A DNA stretch of 64,000 bases from Maribacter sp. PR1 (lineage in GTDB: Bacteria > Bacteroidota > Bacteroidia > Flavobacteriales > Flavobacteriaceae). Shown here piece by piece: positions 45,184 to 56,437 of this stretch. Where the stretch lies: assembly GCF_028464145.1 (NCBI RefSeq), contig NZ_JAQPCG010000005.1, positions 358,459 through 422,458 on the forward strand, given 5' to 3'. Made by a program: the position numbers and the translations under genes. Each line of letters starts with the position of its first letter. Within the stretch, counting starts at the first letter, position 1. The notes under the pieces are model-generated. The model did not search any database. It saw only the letters and a program-made list of their open reading frames with translations, and was not told the DNA's origin.

Positions 45184-46261
45184 TTCTTATTATTTTTAAT
45201 TGGTCCTTTAGAATCATTTTTTCATCAATTAGCTCACCTTTTAGGATGGGTGCTTTTGTACCGTCCTTAAAGGTAGCACTACCTACAAAAATTCTAGCTT
45301 CGTCCCATACATTACAATCGATAAAACTCTGTATTGTTTTTGCGCCCCCTTCAATTAAAACACTTTGAATGTTGTGCTCATAAAGCTTTTTAGATATGTC
45401 TAAAGAAACATTTTTATTTTTTGTTAAGTATTCTATATCAATATTTTTAAATACTTTATTTAAATTTTTAATTAAAGAAAATAAGATTGTTGGAGGAGTG
45501 CCTTTAAGAACGTGAAAACTCTTCGGTATTTTTAAGTTTCTGTCAATTACAATTCTGATAGGTGATTTTCCTTGCCATAATCTCACATCTAATCTTGGGT
45601 TGTCTTCAAGTACTGTATTGGTGCCTACTAGAATTCCTTGCTCTTCACTACGCCATTTGTGAACTAGCTGTCTGGAATAGGAATTGGTGATCCAATAGGG
45701 TTCAGGGTTTTTGCTTCGCATTTTATTTGTTGGTGCTATAAAACCATCCAGTGTTTCTGCCCATTTTAAGATAATATAAGGACGTTTTTTCTCATGAAAG
45801 GTTAGAAATCTTTTATGATGATTTCTACAATATTCTGCTAAAACACCAACCGTAACAGAGCAACCGGCTTTTTTCAGAAGTTGAATTCCTTTACCTGCAA
45901 CTTTGTCGTGAGGGTCTATAAGCCCAATAACGACCCGAGGTATTTTATGCTCTACAATTAAATTTGCACATGGTGGCGTTTTTCCATAATGCGAACATGG
46001 TTCTAGGGTAACATACAAGGTAGATTTGGCCAGTTTTGATTTATCCTTAACCGAATTGATTGCATTGACCTCGGCATGAGGTCCGCCATACGGACTGGTA
46101 TAGCCTTCTCCTAATATAAGGTCGTTATGAACAATTACTGCTCCTACCATAGGATTTGGTGCCGTTTGACCAAGCCCATTTTTTGCAATTTCAATACATC
46201 GATTCATGTATTTCTCGTTTATCGATGTTTCCATTTTAGACGTATTGTGAAATGAATCCAT
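45176..46261 (-). CDS. ribD: Bifunctional riboflavin biosynthesis deaminase/reductase RibD
   Basis: RibD deaminates the pyrimidine intermediate and then reduces its ribose. The N-terminal deaminase has the zinc site HAEVNAI and PCSHYGKTPPCANLIV (about residues 60-95). The C-terminal reductase (about 170-361) has ILKWAETLDGFIAP and VLIEGGAKTIQSFI. The 361-aa length is normal. The first ATG (46261) gives MDSFHNTSKMETSINEKYMN; the ATG ending at 46234 (METSINEK) fits family N-termini better and may be the true start. It is followed by an overlapping HAD phosphatase gene. Confidence 0.94.
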   Translation of the reverse strand: MDSFHNTSKMETSINEKYMNRCIEIAKNGLGQTAPNPMVGAVIVHNDLILGEGYTSPYGGPHAEVNAINSVKDKSKLAKSTLYVTLEPCSHYGKTPPCANLIVEHKIPRVVIGLIDPHDKVAGKGIQLLKKAGCSVTVGVLAEYCRNHHKRFLTFHEKKRPYIILKWAETLDGFIAPTNKMRSKNPEPYWITNSYSRQLVHKWRSEEQGILVGTNTVLEDNPRLDVRLWQGKSPIRIVIDRNLKIPKSFHVLKGTPPTILFSLIKNLNKVFKNIDIEYLTKNKNVSLDISKKLYEHNIQSVLIEGGAKTIQSFIDCNVWDEARIFVGSATFKDGTKAPILKGELIDEKMILKDQLKIIRNA

Positions 46262-46359
46262 AACTAGGAGGTTATTGCAAATTGCGTTTTAGGTTTTTAC
46301 TCAATTCGTGTATCTTCACAAATCAAAAATAGTACTTTAAAACCTATTCTAAATTTACT

Positions 46360-46845
46360 ATGAAAGAGGTCATTATTAGAGAGATTGAACAAAGTGATGA
46401 CGAAGAAGTTGCAAGGGTTATTCGTGAGGTTCTAGTAGAGATGGGAGTTCCCAAAGTGGGTACGGCCTATGCCGATAAGGCTTTGGATCATATGTTTGAA
46501 AACTACGATGTTCCTAGGGCTACTTATTTTGTTATCGATGAAGGTGGCAAAATAATAGGTTGTGCCGGCGTGGCGCAATTGGAAAACTACGAGGGCAATG
46601 TATGTGAGCTGCAGAAAATGTATTTTTTAAAGGAAGCTAGGGGTAGGGGGCTTGGAGTCAAAATGATGAACGCGTGCCTAGATAGTGCGCGTAGGTTTGG
46701 TTTTGAAAAATGTTATTTGGAAACCATGCCCTACATGCAAGGAGCTCAAGTGCTATACAAGAAGTCGGGATTTGACTACATTGATACACGTATGGGAGAT
46801 ACGGGTCATTATTCCTGTCCTGTTTGGATGCTGAAGACACTTTAG
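46360..46845 (+). CDS. GNAT family N-acetyltransferase
   Basis: This 161-aa acetyltransferase shows IREIEQSDDEEVARVIREVL at the start, a strand ELQKMYFLKEARGRGLGVKM with the acetyl-CoA loop RGRGLG, and the late MQGAQVLYKKSGFDYIDTRM. The pattern CYLETMPYM resembles PhnO/arsinothricin-like and L-amino-acid acetyltransferase groups. The substrate is unknown. It lies 1 bp before prmC and probably starts the prmC-LOG-ligA operon. Confidence 0.88.
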   Translation: MKEVIIREIEQSDDEEVARVIREVLVEMGVPKVGTAYADKALDHMFENYDVPRATYFVIDEGGKIIGCAGVAQLENYEGNVCELQKMYFLKEARGRGLGVKMMNACLDSARRFGFEKCYLETMPYMQGAQVLYKKSGFDYIDTRMGDTGHYSCPVWMLKTL

Positions 46846-46846
46846 G

Positions 46847-47695
46847 ATGTTGTTAAAGGAAATAAAGAAAATCTTTCATAAAGAATTGGACCAGCTGTAC
46901 GGAGAACATGAAGTCGGTAGCTTTTTTTATTTGTTGATCGAACATTATTTGGGCTTGGAACGATTTGTTTTGGTATTGGAACCAAACCTCGTGGTGGATA
47001 AGGAGGGGGAATCTAAATTATTTAATGCCTTGTCGGATTTAAAATTGGAGCGACCTGTTCAACATATTATGGGTAAGGCCCATTTTATGGACATGGAATT
47101 CGATGTCGGTCCCCATGTTTTGATTCCTCGTCCAGAAACGGAGGAACTGGTGCGTTGGATATTAGAAGATATAAAACCTAAAGGTAAAGTACTGGACATT
47201 TTAGACCTTGGTACTGGTAGCGGTTGTATCGCCATTAGCTTGGCAAGGGCCTTGGATAACGTTAAAATCCTTGGGGTGGATATATCGGACGAAGCCTTGA
47301 AAGTTGCTGTACAGAATGCCACAAAAAATAAGGTGGCTGTCGAGTTTTTAAAGGCAGACATATTAAATTTAAGTATTAAAGAAAAATTTGATATAATAGT
47401 TTCCAATCCGCCTTATGTTAGGGATTTAGAAAAAAATAAAATAAATAAAAATGTAGTAGATTTCGAGCCTACTAGCGCACTTTTTGTTACAAATGAAGAG
47501 CCATTAATTTTTTATAGGAGTATTGCTTCCTTTGCATCGGAGCAATTAAAAACGAACGGTATTTTGTATTTTGAAATTAATCAGTATTTAGGAAAGGAAA
47601 CTTGCAATCTCCTTGAAGGTTATGGTTTTGATAATATTGAATTAAGAAAAGATATGTTTGGTAATGACCGGATGATAAAAGCCATGAAGAAATGA
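46847..47695 (+). CDS. prmC: Peptide chain release factor N5-glutamine methyltransferase
   Basis: PrmC (282 aa) methylates the Gln of the GGQ loop in RF1 and RF2. Motifs: PRPETEELVRWI, the SAM-binding DLGTGSGCIAISLA, and the catalytic NPPYVRDLEK, which contacts the target Gln. The N-terminal helical domain (residues 1-75) binds the release factor. It follows the GNAT gene by 1 bp and overlaps the LOG gene by 4 bp. Confidence 0.95.
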   Translation: MLLKEIKKIFHKELDQLYGEHEVGSFFYLLIEHYLGLERFVLVLEPNLVVDKEGESKLFNALSDLKLERPVQHIMGKAHFMDMEFDVGPHVLIPRPETEELVRWILEDIKPKGKVLDILDLGTGSGCIAISLARALDNVKILGVDISDEALKVAVQNATKNKVAVEFLKADILNLSIKEKFDIIVSNPPYVRDLEKNKINKNVVDFEPTSALFVTNEEPLIFYRSIASFASEQLKTNGILYFEINQYLGKETCNLLEGYGFDNIELRKDMFGNDRMIKAMKK

Positions 47696-48273
47696 AAAGT
47701 ATCGTGGTTTTTTGTGGAAGTAGTGATGGTTTTGAGCAATCGTACTCTAAGGAAGGATATCAACTAGGGAAGGTGTTGGCGGAAAGCAACAGAACCTTGG
47801 TGTATGGTGGGGCCAAAATAGGGGTTATGGGTCGGGTTGCCCAAGGCGCCTTGGATTTCAATGGAAATGTAATTGGAGTTATCCCTGAATTTCTAATGCA
47901 TAAGGAGGTTTTTCATGAAAGTTTATCGAAATTGATCGTGACCCAAAATATGCATGAGCGTAAATTAAAGATGCACGAATTGTCCGATGGTATTATTATG
48001 CTACCTGGCGGTTATGGTACCTTGGAGGAATTTTTTGAAATGCTTACATGGTCGCAACTGGGCTTACATCAGTATCCTATTGGAATATTGAATACGGACG
48101 GTTTTTATGATGAGCTTATAGAAATGCTATATAAAATGGTTAATATGGGTTTCGTCAAAGAAGCCAATTATAAATCCATTTTAGTCAATAAGAACATTGA
48201 TGGTTTATTGCGGATGATGGAAAGCTTTGAACCTGTACCGGTTGCCAAATGGATGAATAAAGAACAATTATAA
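47692..48273 (+). CDS. LOG-family (TIGR00730) phosphoribohydrolase
   Basis: A 193-aa Rossmann-fold protein with MKSIVVFCGSSDGFEQSYSK at the start, a middle segment VYGGAKIGVMGRVAQGALDF, and the diagnostic PGGYGTLEEFFEMLTW. LOG proteins cleave cytokinin riboside monophosphates or AMP to the base and ribose-5-phosphate. It overlaps prmC by 4 bp and its stop is directly followed by the ligA ATG, so all three are translated in a coupled fashion. Confidence 0.92.
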   Translation: MKSIVVFCGSSDGFEQSYSKEGYQLGKVLAESNRTLVYGGAKIGVMGRVAQGALDFNGNVIGVIPEFLMHKEVFHESLSKLIVTQNMHERKLKMHELSDGIIMLPGGYGTLEEFFEMLTWSQLGLHQYPIGILNTDGFYDELIEMLYKMVNMGFVKEANYKSILVNKNIDGLLRMMESFEPVPVAKWMNKEQL

Positions 48274-50268
<1,995 letters not shown>

Positions 50269-50277
50269 ATAATATAT

Positions 50278-51516
50278 ATGGATTACTTCATTATCAGTGC
50301 AGTACTAGTTTTTATATCTGCTATTTTTGGTTATATCAACGTGCGGTTCTTAAAGTTGCCCAATACGATTGGGCTCATGTTAATTACCATTGTATTTACA
50401 CTTGTCATTTTTCTTATTGGCTATGTTGATGATACCCTATTGAATGCCGAAAGGTACATTATTACTAAGATTGATTTCAAGACAGTGCTTTTGGATATCA
50501 TGCTAAGTTTTCTGCTTTTTGCAGGAGCCTTACATACCAATTTTGAGCAACTCAGGGTGCAACGATGGCCTATTTTGGTATTCTCTACCATAGGTGTTCT
50601 GGTGTCTACTTTTTTGGTCGGTACTATTATGTTCTATCTACTGAAGATGACTCCAATCGAGGTCAATTTTATTCACTGTCTTTTATTTGGCGCCCTAATT
50701 TCACCAACGGACCCCATAGCAGTTCTGGGTATATTAAAGAAAGCCGGTGCGCCAAAAAAATTGGAAACAAAAATTGTTGGTGAATCCTTATTTAATGATG
50801 GAGTAGGAGTTGTGGTGTTTTTAACCATTTTTAAAATGGCGTCTTCTGGTGGGTCGCCTGTGGAACCACTAGAGATATTGGAACTCTTTGGGGTAGAAGT
50901 TATTGGTGGTATTGTATGGGGATTGATTATAGGTTGGGGAACCTTTCGGTTAATGCGTAGTATCGACGATTATGATATTGAAGTAATTATAACCCTGGCA
51001 GCGGTGATGATGGGTACCGTAGTGGCCCAAAAATTCCATTTGTCAGCACCATTGGCAATGGTTACGGCCGGATTGGTAGTGGGTAATGACACAGTACGAA
51101 ATTCGGCCATGTCCGAAACCACCGAAACCTACGTGGATAAGTTTTGGGAGCTTTTGGATATTCTATTGAATACGCTATTATTTGTACTCATTGGTATGGA
51201 ATTATTGGTAATCAGTTTTGAGACCAGCTATATTGTGGCCGGACTCATAACGATTCCCATTGTTTTGGGGTGCCGTTATTTGAGCTTATTAATACCTATA
51301 AAGTTTTTTGAGAAGAAGTTGGATTTTGTTCCAAAAACCAATTTGGTCATGACTTGGGGTGGATTACGAGGCGGCATTTCTATTGCATTGGCCCTTGGAT
51401 TAACACAGGATATGCATCGTGACCTGTTTTTGGTAATAACCTACGTGGTTGTTGTTTTTTCTATTGTGGTGCAAGGATTAACGGTTGGTAAATTAGTAGA
51501 AAAAGTCGCAAAATGA
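50278..51516 (+). CDS. Na+/H+ antiporter, CPA1 family
   Basis: A 412-aa protein with about 12 hydrophobic helices. The ion-binding helix 5 carries ESLFNDGVGVVVFLTIF with the ND motif typical of CPA1 (NhaP/NHE) antiporters. Other conserved segments are ALISPTDPIAVLGILKKAG and the late MTWGGLRGGISIALAL. It exchanges protons for sodium (or potassium), which is important in seawater. It lies 9 bp after ligA; its stop overlaps the next gene by 4 bp. Confidence 0.93.
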   Translation: MDYFIISAVLVFISAIFGYINVRFLKLPNTIGLMLITIVFTLVIFLIGYVDDTLLNAERYIITKIDFKTVLLDIMLSFLLFAGALHTNFEQLRVQRWPILVFSTIGVLVSTFLVGTIMFYLLKMTPIEVNFIHCLLFGALISPTDPIAVLGILKKAGAPKKLETKIVGESLFNDGVGVVVFLTIFKMASSGGSPVEPLEILELFGVEVIGGIVWGLIIGWGTFRLMRSIDDYDIEVIITLAAVMMGTVVAQKFHLSAPLAMVTAGLVVGNDTVRNSAMSETTETYVDKFWELLDILLNTLLFVLIGMELLVISFETSYIVAGLITIPIVLGCRYLSLLIPIKFFEKKLDFVPKTNLVMTWGGLRGGISIALALGLTQDMHRDLFLVITYVVVVFSIVVQGLTVGKLVEKVAK

Positions 51517-51824
51517 TACCCGATAATTATAAGGCATTTCAGGATACACTTTCCTTGGACGAGGCTCCCAAGGGTTGGCCATCTGGGCTAAGGGCACTTT
51601 GGTACGATGCCAAGGGAGACTGGGAATCCTCACATGATATTGCCCAGGATATTCACAATTCATTGGGAAGCTGGATACATGCCTATCTACATAGAAAGGA
51701 GGGCGACCGATTTAATGCTGGTTATTGGTATAGACAAGCGAACAAAAGTTTTCCAAAGTATACTTTGGAGGAAGAGCTTAAATCAATCGTTGAACATGTT
51801 TTGTCAGTAAATAAAGAGGGTTAA
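51513..51824 (+). CDS. Small conserved protein of unknown function
   Basis: This 103-aa soluble protein reads IPDNYKAFQDTLSLDEAPKG, then WPSGLRALWYDAKGDWESSH, and SWIHAYLHRKEGDRFNAGYW. The W-[IV]-H-A-Y-L-H-R-K-E-G-D-x-x-N-A-x-Y-W-Y pattern is conserved in small proteins across several phyla, rich in His and Trp, and so far uncharacterised to my knowledge. Its ATG overlaps the antiporter stop by 4 bp. It is the last gene of the prmC operon and marks the end of the core block. Confidence 0.7.
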   Translation: MIPDNYKAFQDTLSLDEAPKGWPSGLRALWYDAKGDWESSHDIAQDIHNSLGSWIHAYLHRKEGDRFNAGYWYRQANKSFPKYTLEEELKSIVEHVLSVNKEG

Positions 51825-51845
51825 CAACGAAGATTGTTTAAAAAG

Positions 51846-52472
51846 CTACAACGTATTGTTTTTTGAATACCCTGGAGGTTGAACACCCTTCATTCTCAAA
51901 TAGCAAATTGCCTGGGCCCTGTGATGCGCTGTATGGTTTTCGGCCCGTAAAATTAAATCGAGATTGGTATGGCCTTCCAAATACCAAGGTTTAATCTTGT
52001 CCTTACCATTTTTTAGGATGTCGTCCTTGACTTTATTTAAACTGTCGATAACGTAATCAAAGGTTTCCGCTAAATATTTGGATACGAGCTCTTTATTCAT
52101 TTGTGGTGTTCTTTCCTGTAAACGATCTGGTTGAAAAAGACTAATGGGATCGGGACGTTCTAGAAAGAATTGTGCTTCCATAAGGGCATTGAAATCTGCG
52201 TAAGAATTCGAATCCATTAAGGTACCAATAAAGGCATTATTGGTAAAACCCATATGCATAAAATGCTGTACATAGCTCATTTGTTCCGGGGTAGGCCTAT
52301 ATTCCAATTGGTCCGCCGGCATGGCATCGAACACCAATAGGGTATAGTCTTTTGACTTTTTCCATCTGTTTATAAGAATATCCACAATTGATCTTTCTGA
52401 ATCTGGAATTTTGGAAGAAATAAGTCCTAACGGACTCATTCCTATCACTCCCAATAAAAGTCTTCTTTTCAT
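51846..52472 (-). CDS. DinB-family protein with N-terminal signal
   Basis: This 208-aa protein starts with a hydrophobic, basic-led segment (MKRRLLLGVIGMSPLGLIS) that may be an export signal. A four-helix DinB/YfiT fold follows with metal-binding histidines in YVQHFMHMGFT and RAENHTAHHRAQAICYLRMK. The C-terminal GVQPPGY is also common. DinB proteins bind a divalent metal and some transfer bacillithiol or mycothiol; no thiol partner is known here. It begins the accessory segment. Confidence 0.82.
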   Translation of the reverse strand: MKRRLLLGVIGMSPLGLISSKIPDSERSIVDILINRWKKSKDYTLLVFDAMPADQLEYRPTPEQMSYVQHFMHMGFTNNAFIGTLMDSNSYADFNALMEAQFFLERPDPISLFQPDRLQERTPQMNKELVSKYLAETFDYVIDSLNKVKDDILKNGKDKIKPWYLEGHTNLDLILRAENHTAHHRAQAICYLRMKGVQPPGYSKNNTL

Positions 52473-52589
52473 ACTGATTTTTTAAAAATTTAATTCCAGG
52501 GAAAACCTATTTTTTAAAGATAGTATTTAATCTGTTTGCAGGGTGGATATTCAATACTATGGAATTATTGATAGAAAAATTAAAAGTCT

Positions 52590-53084
52590 TTAGACTATAC
52601 TTTTCTCTAGAACATAATCGTCCATAACAAAACCATTACCAATGTCCTGTACAATGCTCTCCACATTTATAAACCCCATTTTTTCGTAGGCCGTGATAGA
52701 ATTGGAGTTGTTCTTATTAACCGTTAGTTTTATTTTTTTTGAACCAAGGTTTTTGGCCTTTGCCTCAATGAATTTGAGTGCCGCTTTTCCGTATCCTTTA
52801 CCTCTTTCGGACCTTAGGACATAGAATTTACTTAAAAATAGAGCATCCTTTTGAAGACAAAAAGCAAAATACCCTACGTAAGCCTCCTGATGTGCTATAA
52901 GAAAATAATTGAAGCCTTCTTTTATTTGAGCGCTTATGGCGTTTTCAGACTGAAATTTATTCAACATGAATACTACCTGATCTTCCCCAATAATAGGGGT
53001 ATAATGTTCCTTCCATATAGTATGGGCCAAGTTGGCAACGACCTTTATTTCAAGCTTTTTATTAACAGATAAAATTGTAGTCAT
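52590..53084 (-). CDS. GNAT family N-acetyltransferase
   Basis: A 164-aa acetyltransferase: ANLAHTIWKEHYTPIIGEDQ near the start, the core strand FLSKFYVLRSERGKGYGKAA with the acetyl-CoA loop RGKGYG, and the C-terminal NKNNSNSITAYEKMGFINVE. It belongs to the ribosomal-protein-like or diamine acetyltransferase-like GNAT branch. The substrate is unknown. It lies between the DinB and SnoaL-like genes. Confidence 0.86.
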   Translation of the reverse strand: MTTILSVNKKLEIKVVANLAHTIWKEHYTPIIGEDQVVFMLNKFQSENAISAQIKEGFNYFLIAHQEAYVGYFAFCLQKDALFLSKFYVLRSERGKGYGKAALKFIEAKAKNLGSKKIKLTVNKNNSNSITAYEKMGFINVESIVQDIGNGFVMDDYVLEKSIV

Positions 53085-53135
53085 TTATTTCAGGGAAGTT
53101 TGTCCAATTAAAAATTATAATCGATTTTTTTTGGT

Positions 53136-53513
53136 TTAATACATAGTATTGGGGTTTGCCGATTCCTTAGGTATCTGTTGAATAGCATCCCAATGCTCAC
53201 AAATTTTTCCATGTTCATCAAAGCGTAAAAAATCCATGGTCACGTACTCATCATTCTCGGGCCAAGTTTGATGAGTATGTAGTGCAACTATATCATTTTC
53301 GGCAATACAACGTACAAATTCAATCGATTTTACTGGGTATTCCTTCCGCATTCTTTCAAAATAAGCAACAAAACCATCGAGTCCGTCTTCCACTTCCGGG
53401 TTGTGTTGTATGTATTCACTTCCTACGTATAAGTCAACTGCCTTTTTTGGATTGCCTTCATAAGCTGTTTTGTAAAATGCTATGGCGTTTGCCTTATTTT
53501 TTTCTAAATCCAT
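53136..53513 (-). CDS. SnoaL-like/NTF2-fold protein
   Basis: A 125-aa protein with the SnoaL-like polyketide cyclase fold: KANAIAFYKTAYEGNPKKAV, DLYVGSEYIQHNPEVEDGLD, and FDEHGKICEHWDAIQQIP. The conserved HNP and the EHWD segment fit the predicted aldol-condensation SnoaL-like group. Cytosolic, without a signal peptide. Substrate and reaction are not established for this group. Confidence 0.82.
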   Translation of the reverse strand: MDLEKNKANAIAFYKTAYEGNPKKAVDLYVGSEYIQHNPEVEDGLDGFVAYFERMRKEYPVKSIEFVRCIAENDIVALHTHQTWPENDEYVTMDFLRFDEHGKICEHWDAIQQIPKESANPNTMY

Positions 53514-53696
53514 TTATTCAGTATTTTTCAAGTACTCTTTTTAAAATATAATGCCTTTTGATATTTGACATCTTTGAAAGCCTAGTTCGGGATGTTTAGA
53601 TATTTTTTAATTCTTATAGAAATATACTGAAAACTAATCACCTGGTATCACGTCTTCAAACACCAATAAAGATTGATGAAGTTGATTGTTGGTTTT

Positions 53697-55361
53697 TCAA
53701 TCATCAAGGTAAGGTAGAATATATTCTTCAAAAATAATTTCGGGTTGTTGGGTCTTTCCATTTCTCCAATTGCCAGATGTAATGGCAACTACGACCTTTA
53801 AATCAGGGACAACAAAAATGTATTGCCCTCCGGCACCTCTAGCCTCTATTGAGCTCACCATTTTTTTATTGGCCTGATAGGTATTATGCCACCATAAATA
53901 ACCGTATGGGTTCTTGTCGGGTACGTTCTCTAGGGGTAAATACTTTTTCACTGAGCTATTTATCCAATTTTCTGAGATGACTTGTTCATTATTATATCTT
54001 CCCTTATTTAAGTATAAAGCACCAAATTTTATCATATCCCTCGGTGTAAGATACATTCCACCACCAAAATAGGGTTTGCCTTTTTCATCCGTTTGAATAA
54101 TGTAATTGGAAATTTCCAGTTTTTGAAAGAGGTATTTGTCCATAAATAATTCCAAGGGTTCAGATACTATAGAGTCTAGAGCAACCCCTAATAAAAAAGG
54201 GTTTGCGGAACCGTATTCAGCAATTGTGTTTGGACGGTTAATCATAGGTGCCGATAATACCGTTGCCAACCAATCATCACTGGGCTGGTAGTTGTTTTCA
54301 GATGCAACGGGTGTTCGTTCTCTTGTATAGTCATCTGCATCGAGACCAGAACTCATCGTCAATAGGCTTTTAATATCAATTTTGGCGTTTAATCTGTCTT
54401 TTTGCTTTTGATATTTTTTGGGAAGAAAATCAAAAATGGATTGACCAACACTTGTAAATAATACTTGGTCTTTTGCGATACCAGCTATAGCTGAAGAGAT
54501 ACTTTTAGAAGCGGAACGCATATCATGCGGAACATTGGCTGTGTATCCGTCAAAATACTTTTCATAGATTATTTTGCCATTTTCTGAAACTAAAACGGAA
54601 TGTGTGTTCGGAAATGAATTCTTTGAAATTCCATTTTCCAATTCGGTAAGTTGAAGAATTCCCAGATTTTCGTCAATTATTGATGTCACAAATTCTCCAA
54701 TTTTCCAATCGTCCAAGGATTTTTTTAAATCAATGGAAGTAATTAGGCTTTTTCCCAAATAAATACCTAATTCAATTTTTTGTGGAAGCAACTTCCCTAT
54801 AAATTTTAGTCCAGTCTTATAATCAGCAAAGGAAATAGTGTCCTTGTCTTTTTGAAAATCGAAACACCAAGTCCCGGTAAATCTATTATCGCCAAAAAAA
54901 GGATACGCTTCGTATTCATTGCCTTTTCCATTTTCAACACTCAAATAAAAGTTCAGTGATTTCAGTGTACCTATCATCAATGGATTCCAAACCCCAGAAT
55001 AGGTCTTGTTTTTAGACGCTTTAAGGTTAATATGGTAAAGAAGTATCCCGGACTTAATAAATCCGTTGACTTCCTTACCGTCTTCAGATAGTTCGCCTTC
55101 AAAGGAATAGTTGTCCTCGAAACCCGTTATAATTATTGAATCCTTGCCCAAGTGTAGTGGAATGTCAATGATAGTGCTGCTATTGGAGATCCGAAACCTC
55201 GAATTTTTAGACCCTAAATTCTCGATTTCTACCTTAAGTTTAAATACTTCAGGGGTTGCCATTTTTCCTTCCCAACCACTTGTATATTTGGACATATCTT
55301 GGGCATTGGAGAAAAAGGAAAAAAGAATGAATAGGAATAGATTGATTTGATGATTTCTCAT
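53697..55361 (-). CDS. Exported serine hydrolase, beta-lactamase (class C) family
   Basis: This 554-aa protein has a signal peptide (LFLFILFSFFSNA-QD). A beta-rich N-terminal region (about 25-235) is followed by a beta-lactamase/transpeptidase-like domain. The S-x-x-K motif is in MRSASKSISS, with the Ser nucleophile near residue 285, and the middle YGSAN fits Y-x-N/S. The late RGAGGQYIFVVPD is typical of esterase-type members. It is probably a periplasmic esterase or peptidase rather than a true beta-lactamase. The AraC gene lies 63 bp upstream on the same strand. Confidence 0.85.
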   Translation of the reverse strand: MRNHQINLFLFILFSFFSNAQDMSKYTSGWEGKMATPEVFKLKVEIENLGSKNSRFRISNSSTIIDIPLHLGKDSIIITGFEDNYSFEGELSEDGKEVNGFIKSGILLYHINLKASKNKTYSGVWNPLMIGTLKSLNFYLSVENGKGNEYEAYPFFGDNRFTGTWCFDFQKDKDTISFADYKTGLKFIGKLLPQKIELGIYLGKSLITSIDLKKSLDDWKIGEFVTSIIDENLGILQLTELENGISKNSFPNTHSVLVSENGKIIYEKYFDGYTANVPHDMRSASKSISSAIAGIAKDQVLFTSVGQSIFDFLPKKYQKQKDRLNAKIDIKSLLTMSSGLDADDYTRERTPVASENNYQPSDDWLATVLSAPMINRPNTIAEYGSANPFLLGVALDSIVSEPLELFMDKYLFQKLEISNYIIQTDEKGKPYFGGGMYLTPRDMIKFGALYLNKGRYNNEQVISENWINSSVKKYLPLENVPDKNPYGYLWWHNTYQANKKMVSSIEARGAGGQYIFVVPDLKVVVAITSGNWRNGKTQQPEIIFEEYILPYLDD

Positions 55362-55424
55362 TTTTTGATTGATTTTAATTTTGGGTAAAAATGAGACTTT
55401 TTGAAATGACCTAATTGTATAAAA

Positions 55425-56231
55425 TTAACCTTGGCTCATTTCTTTTAATAGTTGGGTAGGTGTTTTTTTATAGACCCTTTTAAAATTTGAAATAAAATGA
55501 CTCTGGTCATAAAAACCACATTGATAGCAAACTTCCGTCATTGAGTACTTCTTCGTGGTAATGAGGCAAAAGGCTTTATTAAGTTTTAATAACCTGATAT
55601 AATTGCCCAGACTAGTTCCAAAATACCGGTTGAAGTTCCTGGATAAATGAACCGGATGAATTCCTAAAACTCTACCTAAACTGTCTAAGGAGTAATCACA
55701 TTTTTCTTCCCACAATACTTCTTGAAGTTTTTTTGCCCAAATAGGTTTTTTTGTATTGGCACTTTTTGAATTATTCATACTGCTTAAAATATCAACTAAT
55801 GCAGATTCAACTCCAATGGTTGAGAATTGATCACCTATTTTGGTTTCCATAAAAATTTGATTCATCAAATTTTTTACAACGGGATCTTTAATTTGTAAAC
55901 TGCCTTCGGCTTTCCCGATTTTAACACCAAAGTTGATAAGCCAGTTTATGTTAAGTTCAATATGAAATCCCCTAGTAAATGAAGGAGGCTTTACATTGTA
56001 ATGCGCGTCTTGCCAATTGTGAAATAATAAATCACCCTGTTCTAAATAATAGGATTCTTTTTTATTGGATTCGAATAGCTGTCCTTCCAACAGATAGGTG
56101 AAATACGGATTTTCGTGGTAATGCCAATCAACCTTCTCATGAATGTACTCGGTATCCGTAATGATGAGATTATCAAAAGCAGACTTTTTATAATGCTCCC
56201 CATAAAACTCACCGGTTGATAGCTTGTTCAT
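55425..56231 (-). CDS. AraC-family transcriptional regulator
   Basis: A 268-aa regulator. The N-terminal cupin-like sensing domain contains KVDWHYHENPYFTYLLEGQL and GDLLFHNWQDAHYNVKPP. The C-terminal double helix-turn-helix (about residues 165-268) contains DSLGRVLGIHPVHLSRNFNR and CGFYDQSHFISNFKRVYKKT. The ligand is unknown. It is directly upstream of the serine hydrolase gene on the same strand and may control it. Confidence 0.92.
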   Translation of the reverse strand: MNKLSTGEFYGEHYKKSAFDNLIITDTEYIHEKVDWHYHENPYFTYLLEGQLFESNKKESYYLEQGDLLFHNWQDAHYNVKPPSFTRGFHIELNINWLINFGVKIGKAEGSLQIKDPVVKNLMNQIFMETKIGDQFSTIGVESALVDILSSMNNSKSANTKKPIWAKKLQEVLWEEKCDYSLDSLGRVLGIHPVHLSRNFNRYFGTSLGNYIRLLKLNKAFCLITTKKYSMTEVCYQCGFYDQSHFISNFKRVYKKTPTQLLKEMSQG

Positions 56232-56437
56232 TTTCTTTTTTTAGGCTGCGAAAGGGTTTCTTTGTTCAAAAGTCTTTCCGCTTAGCGAATTTACGGATTT
56301 TACTTCCAGATAGGTGGTCTTAATCCATTTAGGGTATTTTTTTGTTCTTAGTTCATTGATTCAGAAGGATTAAGGTCTTAATACCTTATCTTTTCATTTA
56401 ACGATGGATTTTTAATTCCATTGGGATTGTATTGTAT

